A DNA stretch of 41,430 nt from Thermoplasmata archaeon (GTDB lineage Archaea; Thermoplasmatota; Thermoplasmata; Thermoplasmatales; Thermoplasmataceae), in contig JAKACH010000008.1 in assembly GCA_021821635.1 (NCBI GenBank), positions 1 through 41,430 on the forward strand, read 5' to 3'. The position numbers were made by a program, and so were the translations under genes. Every line of letters begins with the position of its first letter. Position 1 is the stretch's first letter. Shown here one piece after another: positions 26,101 through 33,592 of this stretch. Under the pieces are notes generated by a model. The model searched no databases. It was not told the DNA's origin and was given only the letters and a program-made list of their open reading frames with translations.

Positions 26101-29100
26101 CGTACCAGCAGTGTCATCCGGTGGTCTCCCAGGTTATATAATATCAAAGAACTTTGTTGCTGCCTCAGGCGGTGTGAGGGGGAGTATAAATTATGTTTAC
26201 CAAGTCACAAAGAATTCCACTGAAAAAGCCGCTGTGAATAACGGCGTCCTTACTTTCACAAACACAACTTCAGGCCAGAGATACAGCGTCTCAATCACAT
26301 CAGGAAACTATTCCCTCAGCAATGTGCCGCCTGAAACTTACAACATTACGCTAACTGCAGGCAGCAATGTCTACAGGGACTTCTCGAGTGTGACGATAAG
26401 CTCCAACAATAATATAACTCAGAATCTGCCAGTGAGAATGGATACCATATATGCAGCATCTTATTCCGGCAATACTTCGTTGCACAATGTCAAGTTTGTG
26501 GCAGTTTCAAGCAATTTCAGCACATCAGCTTATTCCAATGACTCTGGTATTGCGCTTTTACAGGTTGTACCTGGCAATTACAGTGTATATGTTTCAGGTT
26601 CAGGATATACGTCTCTAGCCCAGAAGGTGGATTTCGCTTCCTGGGGGCTGAATCGTACAGTTCTTCTGGCGCCCGTACTGTCTGCAACGGTCACCGGCAA
26701 CGTTCTCAGTTCCAGCGTTCATGTGGTGAGCTTCTTTTCAAATGGAAACATATCTGATTCTTATAATGCATCTGTCGTCGGTGGAAAATTCTCGATTACA
26801 TTACCTGTCGGCTATTATACGGCATATGCCATGAATGGATTCTCGGCATATGCGCATTCCTTCTTTTTGGGCAATAATACCAGCATTTCAGTAAGCCTGT
26901 CCAGAGGGTACTACGTCAACGTATCATACTCTACCAGCGCATTCACAAATGGAACCGGCTTTTTCGAGGCTCTTTCAAATGGAATATCAATGCAGTCTGA
27001 GGGCTCACTCTCCACCTATTACAATTTCTTCCTGCCCATCGGGACATACACTTTTGCAGCATATGTAACCCACGTCGGGCTGAACTATGGATCATTCAGG
27101 ACCATAGAGGTCCTTGGTAACCTTTCGTTCACAATGCGACTTGCATTCCAGACAAACATTTCACTTACCACATACGATGCTTATCGTACAAGTTCCGGTC
27201 CAACTGCGCCACAGGTGACCGGTGGAGTGGCCATAGAATATGCCGGCAACCTTCCTATATATTATACAGGTGTATCGGCTGCTGGCGTTGCCAGTTTGAT
27301 TCATCCAAAATCCCTCGTTGACTCGTACACGTTCGATCTTTACAGCCCGGGCTTCTTTAATGCAAGCACAACGATTTCATATAACAATACGGTTGCTGCT
27401 CTCATTGTAACTCCAATACTGACGACGATCAGTCTCAATGTAAGCGTAAATTCCGGCCAGAGTGCCAGCGGCTACATTTCACTGCAGGGACAACAGTCTT
27501 ATTTGTTCCCAATAAAAAACCTGACAGCAACCGGTATTCTTACCCCAGGTCTCTATTCGGTATCGGTATTCTCTACATCCGCAGCCGTTAATTCCTCAAT
27601 AAGCGTACTGGCCGTACCAATCGGTAAATCATACAGTACAAGCACCGCGCTAAGCCAGCTCTTCTCACTTTCAAGTACTGCTTCATCCTTCTCTGTCTAC
27701 AAGAATGGCATCCAGGTTGGAAGCACATATCTTGCCTCAGGATTATATACGCTGTATTCACAGACAGGGACAAGATCAAATATTACGACCTTATATCTCA
27801 AAAGCAACACAACGATTACACCATCACTTCAGAGCAGTTCCACAGTCAATCTCTCGAATAGTCTAGGTTATACGTCGGGAACTTATTTCATCTCCTCGAA
27901 TCAGGGCATGATATCCACTTCAGGCAGCTCAATCGTATTGCCTCTTGGAACCTACAGGATAAGCTATTACTATAACTTCACAAGTAATGGAGTGGACAAA
28001 TCTGTTTCCGGCTCCGTTCTGGTTTCCACAAGCATAACCGGATCTATAAAAGTCCCTGTTTCTGTTTCTCCTGCCAGGACGACAGTCACAGGTATGACGT
28101 TCTATAACGGGATTCCTGTGCCTTATGCCGCTGTCATGTTCTACAACAGCACCGGATATCTCGTTGGGTCTGCTACTTCCAACGCCTATGGAAATTATAG
28201 TGCCCAACTCTTCGGCGGTTCATATGCGGTTTACGCAACAAGCAACGCAGACAAAGAGGCTGCACTGACGACCCTCGCTGTGACTCCATTCGGTTCCCCT
28301 GAAACGCTGAACATTACAATGGTTCCGTCATATAAGGTCTTCATTACAGAAACGAAAAGCAACATACTCCTGCAGAGAAATATATCAATTTCGTCCGGAA
28401 CCATTTTACTGCTATTCAACACCTCGGCAGGAAGCATTTACCTGCCTGGTGGAACTTATACCTTCTCCGGAAACCTTACAGTGCATGAGGCAAACTTTAC
28501 CGGTTCATCAATGAACATAACCTACAGTTCATCTGTAACACAGAGCATTGCTGCACAGAACACTTATGTGAACATCCAACTTCTCAGAGTCAACGTTTAT
28601 CAGTTCTCGTCTGGAATGCTCTCTCCTCCAAAGGTAGCCAGTCAGGGATCTAACCTTACAAACGTACCCTTCTATGTGCAGAATACCGGTAATACTTATG
28701 TTAACATGACATTCAGCTCCGGCCAATCAGGATTGATTGCTTCATTTAACCGGAGCAAGGTAATGCTGGCTCCTGGGCAGAATGTTTCTATTTCCGCAAA
28801 CCTCACACTGCCGCAAAAGATGCTGGCAGGAATAGACAAGATACAGATAAACGGCACTTATGGTACAAGTACCTACAACATCAAGCTGAGCGTAAATATC
28901 TCGGCCAGCCCATCTTTCAATGCATATCTGGTCCCAGCAAAGAACTCAATATACGGAAACACAGGCAGCATACCGGTGGTTCTTTCCAATACCGGAAATC
29001 AACTTATGACAGTTTATGTTGCCCTTGATCCCAATAACCTGAGTAATCATAACTGGGGTGGAAATATAGGTACAGGGTTATATTACAGTGCAAAGCTGCC

Positions 29101-29398
29101 TGCGTTCTCCTCGAATACCATATATGTCAATGTAACACCGATATCCGGGAAGAGTCTCTATCTCAGCGGGGATCTTACTCTGAACATAACCACCAGCACG
29201 AACTTATCAAAAACCCTCAACGTGCCAGTGAACCTCCCAAACAACATTAACATTAAACCCACTGTTTCCGGTACTGAAATAACACACTTTACAGGTGACC
29301 CTGAAATGACGATTATCATAGGTGTTGTGGTGATAGCTGCATCTGTTATTATCGGGCTTCTGGTTGCTTCATCGAGAGGGAGGCGCAGAAACAGGTGA
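23102..29398 (+). CDS. aglB: Giant AglB/STT3 oligosaccharyltransferase
   Basis: The protein of about 2,098 residues is the catalytic oligosaccharyltransferase that moves lipid-linked glycan to Asn in N-x-S/T sequons outside the membrane. The N-terminal part (about residues 20-530) is a polytopic membrane domain with the first external-loop acidic motif GGSDPYYNF (about 59-64) and SDGRMHTPELFFAFF (about 170). The hallmark WWDYG sits at about 586-590 (FVSWWDYGFQEVVEG), followed by the soluble catalytic domain. From about residue 918 comes an extension of about 1,150 residues: carboxypeptidase-regulatory-like beta sandwiches (AIIQGRVTTSSGAPVAGAHVTLFD; RTTVTGMTFYNGIPVPYAAVMF), Ser/Thr/Asn-rich stretches with many sequons, and CARDB/NEW3-like modules (VPFYVQNTGNTYVNMTF). 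A final membrane helix (IIIGVVVIAASVIIGLLVAS) and basic tail close it. Typical AglB is 800-1,000 residues, so this form is more than twice the usual length. Confidence 0.93.
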   Translation: MSTSTDLPETITQRFKTFLRETPEFSLLVILVLSYLFIANYFAWSATFVGGMQNFSGGSDPYYNFKSITYFITTKHWMVYDTSINYPVGTFNPRNPFFHILLVYVGVLGSPFYNMTTITEFSFLEFDAVFGALLIIPVYLMTKEVFGRKAGMLGAVLYTLMPSNFSSGILSDGRMHTPELFFAFFVIYFFIKATKSYKKGQIFSSLSIFHIKARASEVRTYMQRNRVGNIYTMLSAASLGALMLSWQGYAYIEAIIAIYIIVQLVFNLLMKKPTGYITVLSLLFFILPFAMSYYYYLGVHEVSPWFVDGFYIAVLAVGFSIIVNLIGRRPWIITVPSILILAAAGIFAFYLVAPATLSSILAGEGYFIKTRVYQTIAEAAAPQLGQYISGFGIGQFLLGVSGVILTVYLYFKSKKEYLLLFMVFAIVSIYMSFVAARFNITAAPAYAAMGGAVLARFADMAGTSKIRHRTPMESLNVRKSLKGNISFSSFTVVLAVVILLIIPSGFGVLNAAVPANSAGPVNQEIYNSMPSFLKPLVNYSSANDQFVGTYGFGITNQSTPLNQAFKWLSTQDINVPLIDRPAFVSWWDYGFQEVVEGQHPTVADDFQQGYQVAGQVLLAQNQSQVVSLFIARVLEGAYLNNSNNIPSNVYQTLVNCLGPTGASFLAGDIKNPGNYVSIVLNNPSIYGKYISQLTSANAQFAVFSGYLPAHYSISVINNLYTLLIAETGYNIKYVGVDHSLFPVSGLNPGIFYAPEYLTDGLSYAYQGEIVPYPYYQIYAVTANKTYQLNQTPTTAIVTNYQIIYNPAFYNTSIYRFTVGYPPSAVGSIGGIPGLTVNQTTAPVMPAWNMSNFELVYAGVPWNPYKDYQNHSAAWTVVPIQTAYKYQKEGYGTTILLPTLSSIQAEFDPIVAYYPGAIIQGRVTTSSGAPVAGAHVTLFDQYGIPHDLVKTNSQGYYNLTAIPGNDSIYVTTGALNQQYLIGSTLLNNTTITITNAQANRNVPAVSSGGLPGYIISKNFVAASGGVRGSINYVYQVTKNSTEKAAVNNGVLTFTNTTSGQRYSVSITSGNYSLSNVPPETYNITLTAGSNVYRDFSSVTISSNNNITQNLPVRMDTIYAASYSGNTSLHNVKFVAVSSNFSTSAYSNDSGIALLQVVPGNYSVYVSGSGYTSLAQKVDFASWGLNRTVLLAPVLSATVTGNVLSSSVHVVSFFSNGNISDSYNASVVGGKFSITLPVGYYTAYAMNGFSAYAHSFFLGNNTSISVSLSRGYYVNVSYSTSAFTNGTGFFEALSNGISMQSEGSLSTYYNFFLPIGTYTFAAYVTHVGLNYGSFRTIEVLGNLSFTMRLAFQTNISLTTYDAYRTSSGPTAPQVTGGVAIEYAGNLPIYYTGVSAAGVASLIHPKSLVDSYTFDLYSPGFFNASTTISYNNTVAALIVTPILTTISLNVSVNSGQSASGYISLQGQQSYLFPIKNLTATGILTPGLYSVSVFSTSAAVNSSISVLAVPIGKSYSTSTALSQLFSLSSTASSFSVYKNGIQVGSTYLASGLYTLYSQTGTRSNITTLYLKSNTTITPSLQSSSTVNLSNSLGYTSGTYFISSNQGMISTSGSSIVLPLGTYRISYYYNFTSNGVDKSVSGSVLVSTSITGSIKVPVSVSPARTTVTGMTFYNGIPVPYAAVMFYNSTGYLVGSATSNAYGNYSAQLFGGSYAVYATSNADKEAALTTLAVTPFGSPETLNITMVPSYKVFITETKSNILLQRNISISSGTILLLFNTSAGSIYLPGGTYTFSGNLTVHEANFTGSSMNITYSSSVTQSIAAQNTYVNIQLLRVNVYQFSSGMLSPPKVASQGSNLTNVPFYVQNTGNTYVNMTFSSGQSGLIASFNRSKVMLAPGQNVSISANLTLPQKMLAGIDKIQINGTYGTSTYNIKLSVNISASPSFNAYLVPAKNSIYGNTGSIPVVLSNTGNQLMTVYVALDPNNLSNHNWGGNIGTGLYYSAKLPAFSSNTIYVNVTPISGKSLYLSGDLTLNITTSTNLSKTLNVPVNLPNNINIKPTVSGTEITHFTGDPEMTIIIGVVVIAASVIIGLLVASSRGRRRNR

Positions 29399-30156
29399 AA
29401 GGAAAGGCAGCACTAATTGCACTGGGCATCCTGTTCATAATGATGCCCATTGCTGCAACAGTATCAGATGCGGGAACAGTCTACCCTTCAATCTTCTCAA
29501 GCACTGTGTCTTATGGGACTGTCTATGTGAACGAAAACTTTTCCATTTATGTCAACTCAACCTACGGTTTCAATAACTACACTGTGGTCCTTATATTCTC
29601 CGGGTTGAACCTGAGTGGTATGGCACCCGGAACAACGGTCCTGTCACAGAATCAGCCCAATCCGGATCTGGTGTTCAACATAACCGCACCATCTAATCCA
29701 GGGACAATATCCATTCTCGTAATGACATCAGCACATGGATCAACTATCATGCAGTACAGAACGACAGTACAGCTTACTGTTGTGAACCCTATAAAAATGC
29801 AGGCAACCATAAGCAATCCCACTCAGTATTACATGTACAACGTTACGGTGACATTCGCCATCAATGGCAACAACGTTTCAAAAATAGTGATACCGAAGCT
29901 TGCCCCATACTCGTCACAGATTGTATCAACATACTCTTCCGCCGTTTCGGTGATAAATAAAGGCGAAAACACTATCAGCGTATATGCAAGCACTCCTGGG
30001 GCTGTTGTCAGTGGCGACTCTACGTTTTATTACGGCACGCCATCCAACTATACATGGATATACTACATCGCTGCGGTTGTTGTAGCATTCATGATATTCC
30101 TCGCGGTCAGCGCCGGTCGTAGATCAATCCCAAAATCACCCAAATGGAAAAAATAA
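29395..30156 (+). CDS. Secreted, membrane-anchored glycoprotein coupled to aglB
   Basis: This 253-residue protein has an N-terminal signal peptide (KAALIALGILFIMMPIAATVSDAG), a beta-rich outer domain with many N-x-S/T sequons (NFS, NST, NYT, NLS, NIT, NVT, NVS), and a C-terminal helix (WIYYIAAVVVAFMIFLAVSAG) followed by a basic tail. It is thus a type I membrane protein facing outside. It begins with GTG overlapping the aglB stop (GTGA), so the two are translationally coupled. Its composition resembles the AglB C-terminal extension. It could be an accessory subunit of the oligosaccharyltransferase or one of its substrates; no named family is recognised. Confidence 0.8.
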   Translation: MKGKAALIALGILFIMMPIAATVSDAGTVYPSIFSSTVSYGTVYVNENFSIYVNSTYGFNNYTVVLIFSGLNLSGMAPGTTVLSQNQPNPDLVFNITAPSNPGTISILVMTSAHGSTIMQYRTTVQLTVVNPIKMQATISNPTQYYMYNVTVTFAINGNNVSKIVIPKLAPYSSQIVSTYSSAVSVINKGENTISVYASTPGAVVSGDSTFYYGTPSNYTWIYYIAAVVVAFMIFLAVSAGRRSIPKSPKWKK

Positions 30157-30171
30157 CCTCCTAATCTATTG

Positions 30172-30819
30172 TCAGGCGGTTATTGCCTTCTGCAGGGTTA
30201 CGAATTCGAGTTCCAGTATATCCCTTCTCCTGTAGTTCTGGATCTTCGGGTCAGGGTAAGAGGTGCTGCCTCTCGCGATCCTTGCAGCCGATACGGCATT
30301 GTCATGTATCTTATGGGGTTGGCTTGTATTTGTTTCATCAACAATTTCAGGTACCATGCCTGCAGCCTTAAGCTTGAATATGATGCTGTCCCTGTTCGGT
30401 ATATCGCCATGACCTATCTTTATAGAAAACGATATGTAACGGTAGCCGGCCGCAATAGTCCTTATTGACTGGACTAGAGCTTCTATGCTGGGTACCTCAA
30501 AAGCCTCAAGCAGGACATCGTCGCCCAGAACCGCTATACCAGGCTTGGGACCAGGATCAATTCCTATTATCACTTTACTGAATTTTTCCTTGCCCAGCAG
30601 AAAGGGTATTGCCACTCGAACTGCTTCGGTTGCACTGTCTGTCCTGATCTGCTGTTCCCTGATCTTCTCGTCTTTGTTCGAACTCAGTATTATGGAGACA
30701 TCAGAAGGCAAATGATCTAAATCGTCTATTGAAACGGATTTGATTCGCCAGGATTTGAGAACATTGACAACTTCATGATAAAATCTGAAATTATGAGTGT
30801 AAATCCCGACCCTCTTCAT
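30172..30819 (-). CDS. RuvC/YqgF-like RNase H-fold protein, putative nuclease
   Basis: The 215-residue protein has two parts. Residues 1-70 look like a Rossmann-like domain (VGIYTHNFRFYHEVVNVLKSW). Residues 80-185 look like a RuvC/YqgF RNase H fold: VIIGIDPGPKPGIAVLGDD (D88), IVDETNTS (E162, comparable to the YqgF DERLTT motif) and HDNAVSAARIA (D173). The three acidic residues match the fold's metal-binding positions, so nuclease activity is plausible but unproven. It lies 50 nt downstream of the DHH nuclease gene, with rps15 and nep1 before that, suggesting a role in RNA or DNA processing. A short relative of the archaeal DUF460/COG2433 family is an alternative description. Confidence 0.65.
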   Translation of the reverse strand: MKRVGIYTHNFRFYHEVVNVLKSWRIKSVSIDDLDHLPSDVSIILSSNKDEKIREQQIRTDSATEAVRVAIPFLLGKEKFSKVIIGIDPGPKPGIAVLGDDVLLEAFEVPSIEALVQSIRTIAAGYRYISFSIKIGHGDIPNRDSIIFKLKAAGMVPEIVDETNTSQPHKIHDNAVSAARIARGSTSYPDPKIQNYRRRDILELEFVTLQKAITA

Positions 30820-30869
30820 TTACATCATGATAAATGTATACTCATTTAATAGCTTTGTCAAATTTTTGT

Positions 30870-32225
30870 TTACTGCGAATCGGATTCCGGTTTGCCCTGT
30901 TCCTTCAATATCCTGTTCACAAGTTCAACGAACTCTTTTTCCTTTCCCTTTGGGATAACGCCACCTGCCGCAACATCATGGCCACCTCCTGATCCGCCAA
31001 CCTGCTCACAAGCGCTTTTCAGAATAGAAGAGAGGTTGAGCCCCTTCCTGACGAGTTTTATAGTTCCGCGCGCCGATAGCTTTGTAGTCTTGTCGCCCAC
31101 ATTGAATCCGATTATCGGCTTGTTCTGGTCTACAAGATAAAGCATCAGGAGATCGCTAATCTTTCCAGCCATTTCAGATTCAGGAGAATAGAAGTATTGG
31201 AGATGCGACATGTTCCCGACTTCCTTCATTGTACGATACACATAGTCGATCAGCCGTGTCTTATAAGTTTTCCATGCAGCAAGCATCTCCGCCTTGAGAG
31301 TCCTGTCTCCAAGGAAGTACTGGACTGCAACTGAGTTCTTCCCCACCCGGGCATTGCCGTCTATGATGCTGCTCAGCTCCTTCGATGTGAATTCAAGGTC
31401 CCTGAACCTCAACATGTCTGATTCCAGGTACTTGATAGCTTCCAGGCCGCATTTCTGAGATATCAACTGAGCAGCGAGCTTCTTTTCAAGGCTGCGTTTC
31501 TGCTCTTCATTCATGGATGACGGTGACTGGTCATAGCCAAGGTGACATTCATCAAGAATCTTCTTCGCCCCTTCTGGTTTACCCGTAATTCCATTGAAGA
31601 ATGGGTCCGTGGAGTAAACAAGGGAATCAAGAAGCGTCTCGCCTTCAAGGCTTATTGATCTCTCATTGCTGAAAAGACTTGAGTATTCGTCCAGCAAAAG
31701 CTTATTCAGTCCCGATATTCCGCCAAGATCCTGCTTGTCGGCTATCATTCCCGAGACGAAATACGGAACAAGATCCGCGTTCCGCTCTGAACAGACCAGA
31801 GAAAATAACATTGCCATTGTTGAGCCACAAGCGCCCCTTGTTCCGTCTATTCCAAAATCCCTTGCATTTATGTTCATTGCCTTTGCTGGAGACGGTTTGT
31901 AAAAATGATGATCCAGCACAATCAGCTTTTCCAGCTCAGGTGTGAACTGGACCTGATCTGAACCAGCATCTACCACAATGGTAAGTGAGTCCGGGTATTC
32001 CATGACTACGTTGCGAAAATCCTCCCCGAGAAGGCTCTTTATATAAGTAAGATGAACTCTCTTTTTTAGGCGAAGAAGAGTCTTCAGCATCACGATCGCA
32101 GCGCTTGTTCCATCGCCGTCGTAATGCGCAATGACCCTTGCGAAAGGCTCTGATTTTGTTAGCTCTGCCGCATCTGACAGCTTATTGTATAAATCCTGGT
32201 TGATAATGTTCTGGACAGGACTCAT
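30870..32225 (-). CDS. DHH/DHHA1 family RecJ-like phosphoesterase
   Basis: The 451-residue protein is an archaeal RecJ-like DHH-family nuclease. Motifs: VIAHYDGDGTSAA (motif I), VVDAGSD, the DHH triad VLDHHFYKP, and the DHHA1 substrate-binding motif GGSGGGHDVAAGGVIP near the C-terminus. Members include 5'-3' exonucleases and GAN, the nuclease bound to the archaeal replicative CMG helicase; some relatives cut RNA or dinucleotides. Motif I reads HYDGDG rather than the common HYDADG. The start overlaps rps15 as ATGA. An rps15-recJ pairing is a recurring archaeal arrangement. Which substrate it uses cannot be decided here. Confidence 0.85.
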   Translation of the reverse strand: MSPVQNIINQDLYNKLSDAAELTKSEPFARVIAHYDGDGTSAAIVMLKTLLRLKKRVHLTYIKSLLGEDFRNVVMEYPDSLTIVVDAGSDQVQFTPELEKLIVLDHHFYKPSPAKAMNINARDFGIDGTRGACGSTMAMLFSLVCSERNADLVPYFVSGMIADKQDLGGISGLNKLLLDEYSSLFSNERSISLEGETLLDSLVYSTDPFFNGITGKPEGAKKILDECHLGYDQSPSSMNEEQKRSLEKKLAAQLISQKCGLEAIKYLESDMLRFRDLEFTSKELSSIIDGNARVGKNSVAVQYFLGDRTLKAEMLAAWKTYKTRLIDYVYRTMKEVGNMSHLQYFYSPESEMAGKISDLLMLYLVDQNKPIIGFNVGDKTTKLSARGTIKLVRKGLNLSSILKSACEQVGGSGGGHDVAAGGVIPKGKEKEFVELVNRILKEQGKPESDSQ

Positions 32226-32659
32226 AGAACCTTGTCTAGGTTCCAGCCAGCAGGAAGAACGTTGTTCCTTCTATAATATTTGATAAGCCTTAGAATCTTT
32301 GCCATAACAAGTGCCCTGCCTCTATCATTGCTCTTGTCCCGTGTATTTAACGCAAGATGCGCACTGACCTTCCTGTATCGCGTAATAAGGCTCCGCAGAT
32401 CATCTGGAATCTCAGGCTTCAGCGTCTTCTCCTCCAGTACCTTGCTCAGCTTCTTCCCGAGCACCAGCTTGGTGGATGGTATCGCATACTGATCCCTCAG
32501 CCTTATTCCTATCTCAGCTGTGGTGAGATTCGAGTTCTTCAACTGTACGATGTTATCTACAATTTCGTCATTTGAGGCTTTAATCCATGTGGGTTTTGAG
32601 GTATACCTGTCCCTGTGCGATCGTGATTTGCCTTTTTTTCTGGTGTGCATTCTGGCCAT
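32222..32659 (-). CDS. rps15: 30S ribosomal protein S15 (uS15)
   Basis: The protein is 145 residues long and basic, with the archaeal/eukaryotic N-terminal extension (MARMHTRKKGKSRSHR) before the S15 core (SLITRYRKVSAHLALNTRDKSNDRGRALVMAKILRLIKYYRR). It binds 16S rRNA early in small-subunit assembly. A ggag ribosome-binding site lies close before the ATG and a TATA-like stretch (cataaaatagatt) further upstream, giving a short leader. The stop overlaps the RecJ-like gene start. The 164-nt gap upstream to nep1 holds a candidate RNA structure, listed separately. Confidence 0.96.
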   Translation of the reverse strand: MARMHTRKKGKSRSHRDRYTSKPTWIKASNDEIVDNIVQLKNSNLTTAEIGIRLRDQYAIPSTKLVLGKKLSKVLEEKTLKPEIPDDLRSLITRYRKVSAHLALNTRDKSNDRGRALVMAKILRLIKYYRRNNVLPAGWNLDKVL

Positions 32660-32736
32660 TTTGTATTCTCCGCTGAAACCGTAATTAGTCAGTTATTAAT
32701 CTATTTTATGCCTGCATACGAAAAATAATTCAAAGA

Positions 32737-32799
32737 GGCGAGGCAGATTTCTGAGATCCTCATAGGATGAGACCGCACTGTCGGACCACATCCTTCGCC
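32737..32799 (-). other. Candidate structured RNA element between nep1 and rps15
   Basis: On the minus strand this 63-nt stretch opens with GGCGA and closes with TCGCC. Inside, AGGATG pairs with CATCCT, enclosing CCG/CGG, and TGAG-GAT-CTCA forms a second hairpin, so a closed, branched fold is possible. It contrasts with its AT-rich surroundings. I do not recognise a known RNA family, and there is no box C/D pair. It could be an mRNA processing or attenuation element, or chance pairing. Confidence 0.3.
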
Positions 32800-32823
32800 G
32801 ATATAATAGTCACTTTAGATCAT

Positions 32824-33498
32824 TCATGTTATAATCCTATGAATCCTCTCATACGTGCAGATAGCTTCCATCGTGACTGTCCAGATGGTCAGTTCCTCAG
32901 GATAAATAGAATATCTGTCTCCCAGACCGTCGAGATCAGATCGGAACGTACCTTCGGAGAAGCCTCCGATAATAAGAGTGGTTTCATCCTGGCTCCCAAC
33001 GGCATCCGAAACGCTGCTTATCTTGTCATCTGGAGAAAAAATCCGTATGTTTTTGAATCCTCTTGAAGTGACAAAATCCCTGATGGTTGAATCTATCATT
33101 TCTAACAGAACAAGATCATCATTCTGTATCTTCCGTTTGTAGAAAAGATCCTCTACAAGTCCAGCAAAGCGGTTGAACGATCTTGGTATTCTGGTTTGCC
33201 AATGAACAATTATAACCTTATTCTCCCTGGTATGTATGAAAACCCGGAGCATACCGGCCTTGTTAAGGATGCTCTCCTGACTGCTAAGAAGCAGTGTGTG
33301 TATGATATCCGGTCTACCTCTCCTGGTCGACTCCCCGGGAAAAACTGATTCGATCGCCCTGTGCATGTAGTTGGAATCCAGGAGAACTTCAGAAAGCTTC
33401 TTTGATCTTCTCCTTGAATAGGATAATGCATCGGGAAAATTCCAGAGCTCCTTTGGAACAAGTTCAAGTTCAGCGTCTGCTATTATTATGTTGAGCAT
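32824..33498 (-). CDS. nep1: 16S rRNA pseudouridine-N1 methyltransferase Nep1/Emg1
   Basis: The 224-residue SPOUT-class methyltransferase methylates N1 of a pseudouridine in helix 35 of small-subunit rRNA and helps ribosome assembly. The N-terminus MLNIIIADAELELVPKELW, the block LLDSNYMHRAIE, GRPDIIHTLLLSSQESILNKAGMLRVFIHTRENKVIIVHWQTRIPRSFNRFAGLVEDLF and the SAM-binding knot region (TTLIIGGFSEGTF) are all family landmarks. Length is normal. It lies 164 nt upstream of rps15 in the same direction, so ribosome-biogenesis genes are grouped here. Confidence 0.95.
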   Translation of the reverse strand: MLNIIIADAELELVPKELWNFPDALSYSRRRSKKLSEVLLDSNYMHRAIESVFPGESTRRGRPDIIHTLLLSSQESILNKAGMLRVFIHTRENKVIIVHWQTRIPRSFNRFAGLVEDLFYKRKIQNDDLVLLEMIDSTIRDFVTSRGFKNIRIFSPDDKISSVSDAVGSQDETTLIIGGFSEGTFRSDLDGLGDRYSIYPEELTIWTVTMEAICTYERIHRIIT

Positions 33499-33592
33499 AC
33501 ATCACTTGATGGCTGCATTTCTTAATTGCTTTTGCAACTTCAGCACTGATGAATAAGTGTAAAGCTCTTATTGTCCCGATACATGCTTTGCC

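Noticed and set aside
25850-29390. Repeats in the AglB tail as possible DNA repeats or a recombination-prone surface cassette
   Set aside because: The modules share fold-type patterns and composition at protein level, but I saw no near-identical DNA repeats.
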